DNA of 64,000 nt, taken from positions 33,557,249 through 33,621,248 of the forward strand of contig OZ038423.1 of assembly GCA_964036155.1 (NCBI GenBank). Direction: 5' to 3'. The notes beneath the pieces were generated by a model. That model was given only the letters and a program-made list of their open reading frames with translations, did not search any database and had not been told where the DNA came from. Positions within the stretch are counted from its first letter, which is position 1; each line of letters starts with the position of its first letter. Made by a program: the position numbers and the translations under genes. This document shows, in pieces, positions 34,857 through 47,020 of this stretch. Source of the DNA: Diploscapter coronatus (taxonomy: Eukaryota > Nematoda > Chromadorea > Rhabditida > Rhabditidae).

Positions 34857-37800
34857 TTTGACAAGTCAAGTATTCAGATGGCGAAATTAACACTGGTAGA
34901 AAGTTGGACTTCACCAAATTGCAAACGAAGATGAACCAATTTTAGAAATTATCAACTAAAAAGAACATTTTTAAATCTATCGCAATAGTCGAACACGAGA
35001 TATTATACGAAATAAAATCTTAGATTAAGAATCTGTACTTCGTCAAATTAGGAATGAAGATCAATCAATTTTAGAAATAGTTCTTAACTAAAAAAATCTC
35101 CTCGGAATAATCGCATATAGAAATTTTGGATGCGCAATGAAATATTATCAGCTAGGCAAAATATGTACTCCATAAAAAGGATCAGAATAATGACGCTTTT
35201 TATGAAAATTTGAAAATGAAAAGGATCGGCAGACGAAAAAATGTGCTAAGCTAAATGGAATTTAAAAACGAGTGATTTTTAATAATAGTGACTTTTGTCT
35301 CGTATCAGTTATTGAAAAAATAGAAAATGATGCAATGGGCGTTGTTGCAACTTGTTGCAAACAATGCTGAATCACAGAATTGGCTATCAATTTTGGGTCA
35401 GAATTAAATAATACATTTCTTCAATTTAAACTGATCGGTACAGATTTTTGACGCTGGAAATCAGAAATTTTCGGATGACGAAAGTTAGAAGAGCAAAAAA
35501 TATCAAAAAGAGTCATAAAACGGAATTGGTATATTTACGCAAATAGGCGTGAAAAGTGCCTGGGTGCGGGTGCGGGTGCGGAAGTTGGAATCAGAAGGAG
35601 AGAAAGGGAGAAAACCGAGTGAAAGAACTGTGGAGAATGATCTATGACGCCGATATCACCGCAATCATTACATCACTAGATGCAAGCTAAATTGATTATC
35701 TGTTTAGAAAGAAAAGTGTTTTTTTCAGCAAAGATTTGACTTTCGCTATCGCTTGTAGGGAAAATTTAGTCCCCTTATATGAAGTATAAGCTTATGAAAA
35801 ATGAGATAAATATAGAGGAATTGAAAGATACAGTCAGACGTTTCTGTATATACTCTCCATTATCCTCGAGATGAGTCTTGTCATATATGCACTCTGCGTC
35901 TATAACCTGCGAGACGTACGCATCGGGACTAGAGGAAAATAAGGGAGAACAGAGAACAAAATGTGCAGACACATAGCTAAGGCTCGCGAGCGCCCCTTGT
36001 CCCTTTCTTTGCAAGGGTTCGTTTCGGAGACAATGGAGAGTATATAATGTAATATGAATAGCTCAGTCCAAAAAATATTAGCAAAAAAAGTCTAGATGTG
36101 TAGGTATCTTGAAATTATCCTTTTCATGTAAGTTGTGAATGATAAGGAAATTCATCATCAAAATAGAATCTTTACAAAACCAAAAATGCCTAGTTTTCAA
36201 TGAATAGCGATTATTCAGATTTCGTGAATTATTCACCTGTTGTTCAAAACTACATATTCTAAAATCGTGATAACATCTCATGCAAGTTATGAATGACAAA
36301 TATGACGTAACGATCATAATGAAATAAAGATTTGCATAAAAAGTCTTTCAAGTCAAAATTCATTAATTCAAAAGTTCACGAAGAAAGCAACTAGTTGGAA
36401 CTGTTTAGGAATTACCAAAACTCATTTCGATGCAGCCATAAAATAACAAAGCGACGATTTTTATGAGACTAAAAATGATAATGTTTCAATAACCGAGAGA
36501 CCTGCTTTCACTCTTTTTCAATGCAGGTGACACTGGTTGAATTCAATTATTCTGTCCAGTTTTTATCGACCAATAATAAAAGTGCGCTATGATAAATTTA
36601 TGATACCTAATAATTTCTTAAATAAAAAGTTGACTCAAGTTAGCGCTGAACTAGTTGATATAGTCTAGCCTAATTTTTATATGAAATGTAAACTCGGAAA
36701 GATATAGAATAAGAGAACTAGAATACAAGTCACCGAAATACTCAACACCACACTATTTTACAGCTGTTTTCACGTATTCGAGTAGTTTCTAAATGACTTC
36801 AACAAACTTATAAAAAAGTTATAAAACGCGAAGTTTCTTATAATAAATCATAATATTATGTAAAATAAATATATTCTGTTTTGAAAGAAGAATAACCGCT
36901 TTCAAATTACTCGAGTTTTATGTTTGTTTCCTTTCAGGCGATTTTTTTTCTTTTCACAACAATTCTCTCGGATTTTGAATGAGAACTACATCGATCAGAT
37001 GAAAATGAGGCGCAACAAATTGACACAAAGAATTTTAAAGATCGAAGAATTAAAAATTCAATGATTCAAACGATCGAGGTTAGAGAGAGAGTGAGATGAG
37101 GCACGAGGCTGAATTCAAGGAAAATAAGAAAGGACGAGTTTTTCAATCAAATCGAGTTGAAACCCGACTACAAATCACAAATACTCCCACGCTATTTACC
37201 ACAAAAATATTTGTTTTAAATTACCTATTCAAAAATTAAGGTGATTAAAGTTGTCTAAAATTTATGGAAATATAGTTTTAGGCTAGATAAGTGATTTGTA
37301 TCAAAATTTTCAAAAAAACGAAAGTAACTCAAAAAAAACTAGCAGTAGCCAGCAAAAATGTCTAAGCAAAGAGAAACTGACCGAGTAAAAGTCGCTACTC
37401 CGCTTTTAAACCTCGAAAATCGTGAGTACAAATCACAAAAGTCAACAAATGTCCAAATATGTTTAGTAGCATCCTCTAACAGAAAGAAACATCATCACTA
37501 ACACTGTCTGCACTTCAGGTTCAATCTAGAGTTCAGCCAAAACAGGTACAAATTTTTGTGATTTATGACTGAATGGGAACAATTTGAAACGTACTAAAAT
37601 ACTCAAACCACCTTTCGCTAGCAATAAAATCTAAACTATTTGCGTTCCTACTCATCTAAACAACAATTTTACGTCATAGACCATTAACGCTTTTCACTGC
37701 TTTACGTATCACTAAAAGAATATCCCTATCTAAGAAATGAACGTCAAAATAAAGCAATAAACTACTATTCAATTTGAGAAAACCACGATATTCAGAAAGT

Positions 37801-40298
37801 ATGAGCGAGTGTAATTTTTAAAACCTCAAAAATACAATTCAATCTGAATTTTTGAAGAAAACTGAGACGGAGAAAAATTTTCTAAGTTTTGCTTTCAAAA
37901 TTTCGAAATTCTATTGTTCTAAAAATAGTGTAAGTGAAAAATTAACGGATGTGTAATTTAGTAGGGTTGAAAGACTGAGCGAGCAGGACGCATTTTGACT
38001 TGGAAAGGAGCGAGGACGCTGTGGGTCAACAGCAACAAGCATCACTCATTAGCGGCATAGCAGGAGAGAGTGCGCCAAAAAACGTGAATTTCCCATGACT
38101 ATCACCAAACTCAGTCAAATCAGTTAAAGTCTCTCACCGAAAACTGTGCCAGATACTCGATTACTTAAAACTACCAGGTTGAAAATTAAGTTCAACGATG
38201 AAAATGCAGTAAAAATGCGCCGGAAGTTCCAATGAGTTGTAACAAGAATTTTACAAGATGAATAAACCAACTCCACAGATCAAAGCAATATCGTCAAATT
38301 ATAGGGGGGACTAGTAAACACCAAAAATAGAGTGGAAAATAGTCGAATTAAAAATGAGTAATCAGCAATTACGATAGTAAAAATTGGAAGTATTCGGAAA
38401 GTTGAATGCAAGATTCGCATTATTTATGGAGCATATATTTTGGATTATCATGAATTTTCTTTTGCCTTACTAAAAAGAAGGATATGTCAAGTCATAAAAA
38501 TTACGATAGAATAAATTCACTTTTGAGCAACTCTATAATACTGATTCAAAAGCACTAATAATGATATGCCAGATGTTTCTAAATCATCAAAATAGCCTGT
38601 TTCTTATCTCTGGCTGTTCGAATGACCCTAAATTATCTTCTTCTATTAGTAAATCCAAACTAGTGATGAATGGCAAATGATCATATTTTAGTGATAGAAT
38701 AAAAATAGAGTTGGTATTTTAATTTTTCTTCAGCGCTGTCTAGTGACATGATGATAAGAGAACGAACAAATGGAATTAGTGAAGAGTAAAGAATCAGATG
38801 AAAATAGAACGAATAGAATAACGGAATCCATACAATGGAAGCCCTGCTTTGAAGTCACATATGAAAGGTAGAGCCGAAGTTTAGAATCGAAAATCATCTA
38901 TTCACTATTATTATCGAAAGGGTCATTTAGAAAAGGCGAAAAATCATGATAAACTTCGACGTTAAAATAGATAAAGATTGAATTTTCTAGAATCGTTTAT
39001 TCTAGGTTCACAGAATGGCGGATATGCGTGCGATTGGGGTCGGTGTGGAAAGATCGAAGACAAGGCTTTGCCAATGGGAAGCATGAAATGGAAAAGCAAA
39101 GGCAGTGGACAAAGCATGTGGAAGAATGGAATTGAAGAATAAGCGATAAATGGATAGATGGAAAATGCCTAGATCAGAGGGGAGTGGTTACGTCAACAAA
39201 TTCGTGCATATACAGAAGGCGGAATAAAATGATAAAAGCCTGAATTATGAATATCAGAATAATTCAGTATAGGGTTTTTTATGAAAAATTGATTGAAACC
39301 TATTTACGTAGTGCAAAAGAAAAAAACAAATTTTAGTAATCATGTAATTTTTCTCAAGTTCCTAAAAATAAAAAGATTTCAGGTTTTGCAAGAACAAAAA
39401 CCACTATTTGGCTGAATGACCTTCAAAAAAATCAGCAGGAAAGAGCTTCTGTGTCTAATTAGAGAAGAAGAAAATGCTTCTAACATGAAGAAGAGAAGAT
39501 TAATCAGATGAAGAAAAAGTAGAGGTGAAAGAAAATTGAACAAGTTTTCTCATTTTCTATGACTATTTCAGAATTTTCGTTCTTTTCAAATCCTAATTTT
39601 CTCTAGTCATTGTTGTGACTTTTATAATTTACAAGAGAAAATTCAACGTACGTGTTGCCCAAAATTAATAAAAACTCGTTATTTGTAGAAGAATTAAAAA
39701 TAATCAAGAATAGACAGTAATGATGTCACTTCTAAAAATAAAGAAAATTCTAACGGATATGTATGCATTCTATAGTTATGGAAGCTTTTAAAGGGAAAAC
39801 TACTAAATTTATCTTATAGTTAGATGTTTAAAAGGAGCGTAATTATTATACAGAAAAATTCCTGCTTATCTATTCCCAAGTCATGTCAAATGTATCGTAA
39901 AAACGCCCATAAATTCATCCAATTTAGCTATTGGCTCAAAATCAATTTACCGTGAAAATCTATCGTACTCCTACAAGATAAACTAATCCCACATGTACTT
40001 CATTGCACCTTCGCGTGCCATAAATGTTCTCCCATTTTCTATTCAAAACTTAGATTTTACTCATCCTTTCGGTCAATATGCATTCATTCATTTAGTATTT
40101 GCATACCGAATTCGCATCTAATTCAATTGATCTTTACACGAATAAAATTGGTTTTGAGGGAATAAAACGACAAGGAATTCCAACTTTACTTTCGTTTCAA
40201 TCTATTTTATACGAAATAAAAAATAACTTCATGCTCAAAAGTTTAGTAAAATTGGAATTTAATAAAAAAAAAAATAGAAAAGATAAAAATTGGCGTAC
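34857..40298 (-). other. Long first intron of the zinc transporter (distal isoform)
   Basis: About 5.4 kb of AT-rich sequence between the distal and proximal first exons; the promoter of the short isoform should lie just above 34856. No nested gene, repeat array or RNA gene was identified. The only local oddities are a short GGGTGC tandem at about 35563-35580 and a GA-rich run at about 37080-37100. Confidence 0.5.
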
Positions 40299-40801
40299 GT
40301 GAATTCGCTGCTCCTCCAGCTCTCGATCGTCTTCGTGACAGTGAGCCCCGGTCGAAGAAGATGACGTTCGAGTCAACCTTCCTAAAATTGCAAACTCTTA
40401 TTTTTCTTTTCTAAACAATGACCTTTAAAGCGCATCGGTAATTTTCAAGACAAAACACAACAGATTGTTTTCTTTTCAAAAAGAAAGTGCACTTTCCACG
40501 AATTTTTTGAAGGAAAAACATTTGAAGAAACATCAAACTCCACTAAAGTTTTTAGAAAGGGAAAAGTAAACATTCATTTCCTCATTTAGATTTACTTCAC
40601 CCATCATAATAAATTTTCAAATAACTTCAATTTAAAAATTTCTTGCTTACCATTTCTTATATCGTCTTCCTCGAAGAGACTGTGACTGGTTTCGGCTCTC
40701 TGCTCTGGAGCTCTGCCCTGATTCCACTCATTCTCGACCAGTACTCGTCTGTCCATCACTTCTGTCTCGTCCGTCAGGAAGCCTCCATTCGCCACTGCCA
40801 T
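40299..40801 (-). CDS. ttm-1: Alternative distal first exons of the zinc transporter (78-aa N-terminus)
   Basis: Exon 40801-40651 begins MAVANGGFLTDETEVMD and exon 40381-40299 encodes GAHCHEDDRELEEQRIH. They join in phase 1, and the second exits in phase 0 with a GTACGC donor, exactly compatible with the shared exon at 34526. Spliced this way the protein gains a 78-aa acidic cytosolic N-terminus in place of the 32-aa one, 389 aa in total. The HCH in the second exon matches the cysteine/histidine motif found before helix 1 in ZnT2/3/4/8 proteins, which supports a real coding exon. In C. elegans, TTM-1 isoforms with different N-termini are reported to go to different membranes (knowledge from literature). 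Confidence 0.75.
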
Positions 40802-42346
40802 CCCTAAAAATCAATAAATGAATGAATTTTTTAAAATCAACCAAATCATTATCGTTTTAGAGTTCAGATCTAGTTTTTTTTTTTAGATATTCCTAAAATT
40901 CTATGGACTATTTTGTTTATTTAGAAAATGTAACAAAACATGGTTTTAGATCAGCTATCATTCAAGCATAATTTAGCAAAATTGATCACAAAATTTTAGG
41001 ATGTCAAAAGATTAGGCGTTAGAATTGAAAGATACTTGAAAAGTGGGCAATTCACAATTTTGATAAGAGAAGCGACTTTTGTTGGCACGATGAAAAATCG
41101 ATTATTACACGTCTTGCTACTGAAGTCTATCGAAAAGTGATAGGGCATTGGACAGGTCATTGGAAAGTCGAAGTGAAGTTTATTCGAAAAGAGGAAATAA
41201 AGTTTAGAAGAGTGAAAGTTTTTGTGTAGTCTTCAAAGTTCTTCATTATAAACCATAGACTTATAATGGAAAATTTAACTTCAACTTATTATGCAAAGTG
41301 TAATTGAATTTGAAAATGTTAATAGATATGTATAGCGAATGAAAATCGCTCTCAAACACAGAAATTTGAATCTACTCTGGTCATAAATCTCTTTATTCTG
41401 ACGATCTATATAATAAATCAAAAACTTCTCTTCGTTGTACAAAATTATCGTCGCTATAAAACAATGATAACTGATATGTGCACTAATTGTAATAAAAATA
41501 TTTCTTAAACTGATAAATGCATCACCTAATTGATATAAAAAAGAATCCCCTGTAAATATTTATGAAATTTGATTTTCACGGCAATATTTGGAGATATTTT
41601 ATCGAAAATTCACTAAAAATCGATATCTTTAAAAAATACAAAATGTTGTGGATCAGAATTAATATTTTCCCCGATCAAACCGAGACATCAATATCGATTT
41701 TGTCATGAATCAACAACATTAGCACATATTCCTAGGTTCAAGATTTCGAGAATTTTGATGATTGATTAGGACTTTTTGAAAAGCGTCAAAAATCACTTCT
41801 ATTCGATCATCAAAATAATCTTAATCGTACAAGTTTATCACAACAACAAACGTCTGTGTCTATTAAGCACCAGCCGAGTGGCATTATGTGTTGTATGGCA
41901 ATAGTTTCCCTTCTAACAAATGAGTCATGGAAATAAACGTATCCGAATGTTTCCCCTACTCTACATTTTTCAGTCTACAAAACATTACGAGAAAATTGTA
42001 AAGTCTATAATATTAGGTCGAAAACAGAAATTTTTCGAAATTTAAAACTCATTCAAGAATTTTACGCGATTCCTTCAAAAATAAGCAAAGATTCAAAATA
42101 ATGAAATGAAAAAGGAAATCCGAAAATATCGATCTCATATTCAGTTGAAAAATGTAACAATAATACAGCAATTTCCGTATTAAAATTGCGTTCGAAATTT
42201 TCAAATTTGCGACCCAATACTGGATTTCTCATTGCATAAAACATAAATCAACAAGATAAAGAATGTAGAAAAAATGAACCTTTGGAATCCTAGCAGTTAA
42301 ACTAGAAGCTCATTCTTCATTGCCCTATTCGACTGATTTGACTGCT
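40802..42346. other. Intergenic region upstream of the zinc transporter long isoform
   Basis: About 1.5 kb between the distal zinc-transporter start and the 3' end of the BCKDH gene. AT-rich, with no supported exons. It should include the long-isoform promoter. Confidence 0.5.
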
Positions 42347-45300
42347 TCATTTGTTGAGGTGTCTGCCGATCGGATAGTGCTCCGCGTACTCCTTCAGATG
42401 CTCGTCCAGTTCGACTCTTTGACGGAGCAGTTTTTCGGGAACTTCTCTGGAAAATTATAAATTGCGGAGAAATGTATCATAAATTTTGTACACAAAATAG
42501 AAAACTATTCTATGAGTAGAAGTAAAAATGTTATTTTAAGAAAAACTTACTTGTAAACGCCCTCGAACATGTCGTGGAAATGCGCGAGCTTCGTCTTTTC
42601 TGCGTCGTTGAAGGCGGTCAGAATGCGTTTTCGAGCCTGGAAATTTTAGTTCCTGAAGCTGATTTGTGTTCATTGAACCCGATTCATAGGGGATTTTAAA
42701 TTATTTTTACAATAAATTGCGTAAAAAATGATGTTCTAACCTCGTTCTGCCAGGCCTTCTCCTGCGCGTCATCCCACCAACCTCTGTCCATCACGTACTT
42801 CTTGAATCGAGTGATCGGATGGTCCTTGTCGCCCCACTCATCTACTTCTTGCTGAGTCCTGAAAGTTAGCATAAATTTGAAAAAAAATTTTGATACTTCT
42901 TTCTGAAATTATTTTGGTAACCTAGAAATTACAAGACTGAAATACACTGGTGAAATATGAGACTTTTCACAGTCCGCCTTAATTCGTATATTTTGTTGCT
43001 GTGGTTTTTTTTGCAAAATGCTAAATGTCACAAATGTTTAGAAGACATGAAAATACCTATAGGCAGTTGAATCGTCAGAAGTGGAGTGGTGACCGAGGCG
43101 ATAGGTCATCGCCTCGATCAGAATTGGCTTGTTTTGCAGAGCCATTCTACGGGCCTCTTTCACCGCGTTGTACACGGCTAACACATCGTTTCCATCGACT
43201 CTAGAAACAGTCAATAAATCGAGAGCATTTATAAAAACTGAGTGAGAATATTTCTTGGAAAATTTGAAACAAAAAATCAAAAACCAAAAATTCGCAATTT
43301 AAAATGCCAAATCTGTTGATCTTCGGAAATTCAATGGACTCTTTCTTTCTCATCGACATAATTATCATCTTAAAACCGATGGACTTGCAAAATATCACAG
43401 CAGATTTGATTACCTACCTGATAGTATGCAGCCCATATCCAGGCCCTTTTCCCGCAATTCCATCGCCTCCATATTGTTCACTGGTCGGGGTGCTGATTGC
43501 ATAGCCGTTGTTGCGGCAGAAGAAGATTATCGGGCAGTCCTGGAAACAATACCATTTTCAGGCTCATTCATTATTTACTATTTGTTTTGCATTTCTCTCT
43601 ATTTTGCCTCTTCCTATATCTCATCTGTGTGTAACAGTTTAGCAAAAAGGCATGTTACAAATTGTCTTCCTAAGAAAAAAATACTTTATGAAAATGAGAA
43701 AAGAAGAATGTCAAATTTATCAAAAATCGAAAAGTAGCATTTCTTAATCTTTACAGAAAAAATATCCTTACCAAAGTAGCAGCAAAATTGAATGCGGCGT
43801 GAGCGTCGCCTTCAGACGCGGCGCCGTCGCCGAAATACACCACCACAATGCGATCGTTGTTCGGCTGGCGCTTGAACGCGTATGCGGAGCCGACAGCCTC
43901 AAATTCAACTTTTCTTTAATTTTCTAATTTCGTTCAAGAAGGAACAAGGAATCATTTTTCTTCAAATATTTTTGTATCAATTATGCTGTTTTTCACCCAA
44001 ATTTGACTCTGGCTCTCACAATTAATCATTTTTCTCGTTTCTCATTTTTTTCTCGATTTCAACTCTCTCTAGCCTCTTGAGGCGAAAGATGGCAAAAATA
44101 TTGCAAAGGAGAGAGTCGTGATCGTTGCCAAATGATTTCTCTAAACTCAACATCCTACTACTGAGTTACAGTCGAATTACTTTGCACGACGTCCGAAGTT
44201 AAATGCGTCGAAGAAAAGAGGAGCGAGAGAGCGAATGCGAGGCTAGAAAAGTGAGAGCCAGCGACAGATTTCGGTGAAAAACGGTATAAATTACTGCTGC
44301 TGCAATTCAATGATATTCATTTTCGTTTCATCTCTTCATGAATAATAGTAAATCGTACCTGAGGCAACTGAGTAGTGAGTGGACTGGAAATGGTGGCGAA
44401 ATTGTGCTCCTTGCTTCCATAGTGAACGGGCATTTGACGACCTTTGCCTGAGAATCGAAACCTCATTTCACTTACAATTTCAAAGAAGCCCCGTTCAAAA
44501 ACAGACTATTTGGAAAACCTCAAGCCATACGAAATAGGATGAGGGATGATAGGGAAAACGATTTTTTTTTCATACTATTTCGCATAACTTGAGCCTTCCA
44601 AGTTGCTCTATTTAACCTATTTTCATACTAATTTTACGTCAGAATGAAAATGAATAATTTCAGCTCACTGATGTCCTTGCTGTTTCCGTAGCACTGATGC
44701 ATGAATTGTTCGAGGGGGAAGCCTCTCCACATCAACACGCCCACTTCGCGGTACTGGCCATAAATCAGATCCTGAGGCTCCAAAGCTGCAGCTGAACCGA
44801 CGTGGTTTCCCTAAATCACAAAATAGACAAAGTATAGAACACTGGAATAGAAAAGTCACAAGTTTAATTTGAGCAACTCAATATTTCAGAAGCAGTGCCT
44901 GGATTCACGAAACTCTCGGAACTTCCCAGCAGGAAAAGGGGTTCTATAGGAAAGTTTCGAAGGTGCCGAGTTTCTTGGATCCGGGCACTGAATAGAAGTG
45001 TATTGGAAAAATACTTTTTCATCCGAAAACATAATATTCTGCAAGATTTCCCCATTTGAAAATGAAACAAAACATTATATTCAGATCTAGGGACGACGAT
45101 CGTCAGAGAGCCTTTGCGACCTACCCCTTATAGTTTATTTGTCTGACGAAAGTGCTCCTTAGGTTTGATTGTATTTAATCGTTTAAAATTTTCCCACCTC
45201 TTCTCCGAAATTGGTCATGTAGAAGGAGATTCTGCCTTGTCGCTGACTGTCATACAGAATTCGGTCCATGATGTTCAGCTGCGTCATGTCCTTGTAGATT

Positions 45301-46096
45301 TTCAGGGCGAAATCCTGAAAATCGAAAATGACCAAACTTTAGAAAATGGCAACTTTCGACTATCGACAATTCAAAAAATCCATGTACATTTTAATTTACA
45401 TCCTAACTTTTGGAGGAAAAATTAGAGGAAAGCATAGCATACTGAAAATTGCGATTAGCAAAAATTAAAACTTGTTGGTATTGGTAAAGGAAAAATCATA
45501 AAACATGGAATGTGTGTATTGTCTCGAAAAAAAACCCCCAACCTTATCGAACTTAGGATCATGACTGTGGTCGATGATGTTCCCTGCGGCATCAGTGACT
45601 CTATAGATGGGGAAAGCGGGCGTCTTGTCCGCGTCGAAAATCTCCAATTTCTCCGTGAATGCTGCCTTAAAATACATTTTTCGTAAGATCATTCGAATTT
45701 CATTACAATTTTCATCAAGTTTCGCAATTCGTTCAGTTTTGCGTTGTAAAACAAGACTACGGAATACTCCGAAGAAAGATTTTATCTGTCTCTGTTTCAC
45801 CCTCCCCTCTCTTACTCTTTTGTATCTGCATTTTCTCATTGAAGTTTTTGAAATAGATGAACAGAGAAAATGAAAAAAGTCAATAGCAGATACATGAGAA
45901 CCTGTCATTTCAGACTTTCAAAAGTTAACTAGAAGTTTTGATCAAATTTTTCAAAATTCACCTTTCTGTATCCGAGGTATTTCTGGCTGAATTCGGCGAG
46001 GACAAAATCGTCTGCTGAAGTGGCATATTTCCTCCCAACTGCTGCAGTTGTTCTTGCCAATTTACAGGCACCCAATCGAGACCAAGAGGACAACAT
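42347..46096 (-). CDS. bckd-1A: Branched-chain alpha-keto acid dehydrogenase E1 alpha subunit, 433 aa
   Basis: Mitochondrial TPP-dependent E1-alpha of the complex that oxidatively decarboxylates the keto acids of Leu, Ile and Val (family knowledge). Exons: 46096-45962, 45665-45543, 45314-45198, 44810-44669, 44447-44359, 43897-43772, 43539-43418, 43200-43057, 42858-42741, 42636-42551, 42446-42347; all in frame, 433 aa, the normal length. Seen: an Arg/Ser/Ala-rich presequence ([20 protein letters not shown]); the TPP-binding block [29 protein letters not shown]; and the regulatory loop [16 protein letters not shown], which keeps the serines phosphorylated by BCKD kinase in mammals. ATG 46096 follows an AG acceptor by four bases, consistent with trans-splicing. 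Intron 3 carries a MITE and intron 4 a foldback. Confidence 0.93.
44519..44593. repeat. Foldback repeat in an intron of bckd-1A
   Basis: CTCAAGCCATACGAAATAG (44519-44537) pairs with CTATTTCGCATAACTTGAG (44575-44593), giving a hairpin with 19-base arms and few mismatches. It lies in the intron between the fourth and fifth coding exons. No clear target duplication was seen. Confidence 0.55.
45082..45167. mobile_element. CAGAYCTAGGG-family MITE in a bckd-1A intron
   Basis: Begins CAGATCTAGGGACG and ends GTGCTCCTTAGGTTTG. It is flanked by ATTATATT (45074-45081) and ATTGTATT (45168-45175), a 7/8 match expected of an 8-bp duplication. The inner GACGATCGTCAG and GTCTGACGAAAGTGC blocks match the copy at 18987-19074 in reverse orientation. 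Confidence 0.65.
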
Positions 46097-47020
46097 TTTT
46101 CTAAAAAACAAATTTTATATCCTACCCATTCTTCATCATTGTGCATGAACTCAAACGATAAGTGTTGTCACTTATCAGTGATCTGATGAGGATAATCTCG
46201 AAGTTGGGTTAAACCTTTCATTAAGTCGAAGAGAGGTGGAGGAGGCCGGTCGAGAGGAAGACGAATCAAATAATCAGGATTGTGGGGGAGTGAGACCATT
46301 GAGGATTTATGAGCATAATGTATGCTAATTTGGGCTAGGTTTGGAATTGTGGCTGAATAAGAGCGACTGCCCCACAATAAGGAATATCAAAATCATATGT
46401 AGTAAATCGAACAAAGAAAAAGATATTTAAAGGCAAACAACCTTATCAGCTCTGAAAAGCTGTAAAACTTGATAAAATCGAATTGAAAGATCACCAGCGA
46501 CTTCTTTACTCTTTTCCTATCGAATAACAAATAAACGAACAATAGATAATAACAGATTTGCGAATGGAAAAGTAACGAATGTCTCGAATTTTTAAATTCT
46601 ACCTCTTTTACAGAACCAAATACTAACTAGAAATTTGCAAGTGACAACAACATTTTTATGAAATTGAAAAATTTCTGACGAGCCGCATAATAAAATAGTG
46701 ATAAGGTCACAAATTTCAAGAAACCTGTAATTGCTAAAACAATAAGAAAATGACTATCAAACTAAATTGGATGGAATTATATTATTGGGAGTTGATGTCT
46801 AAATTGGAGGAGGTGAAAATACGCTCTTATATCTATTTTCTTTTACTTCAGCAATATAAATTCGTGCCATTTGAGAAAGAGAAGAAAATCAGCTTGAAAA
46901 AAATTAAGGGGAAAGTCAACCTATTCCGGTAGTTTGCAAATGACGGAATGATCGTTTCTCACTCTATTTCTCTCTTCCCTCGCTCTCTAATACGACATTT
47001 CGTCATTGATAGGTCACCGT
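46097..47020. other. Region between RMND1-like and bckd-1A genes
   Basis: About 0.9 kb between two minus-strand genes. This is too long for a typical worm operon gap. A 69-codon minus-strand frame (46377-46168) precedes bckd-1A and contains a proline-rich segment (LPLDRPPPPLFDLMKG). It has no splice support or recognised domain. Confidence 0.45.

Noticed and set aside
34857..40298. Nested gene in the long zinc-transporter intron
   Set aside because: Open frames there are short, AT-driven, and without paired splice sites or recognised motifs.
45607..45873. 88-codon + strand open frame
   Set aside because: Antisense to bckd-1A exon 2 and its flanking intron.
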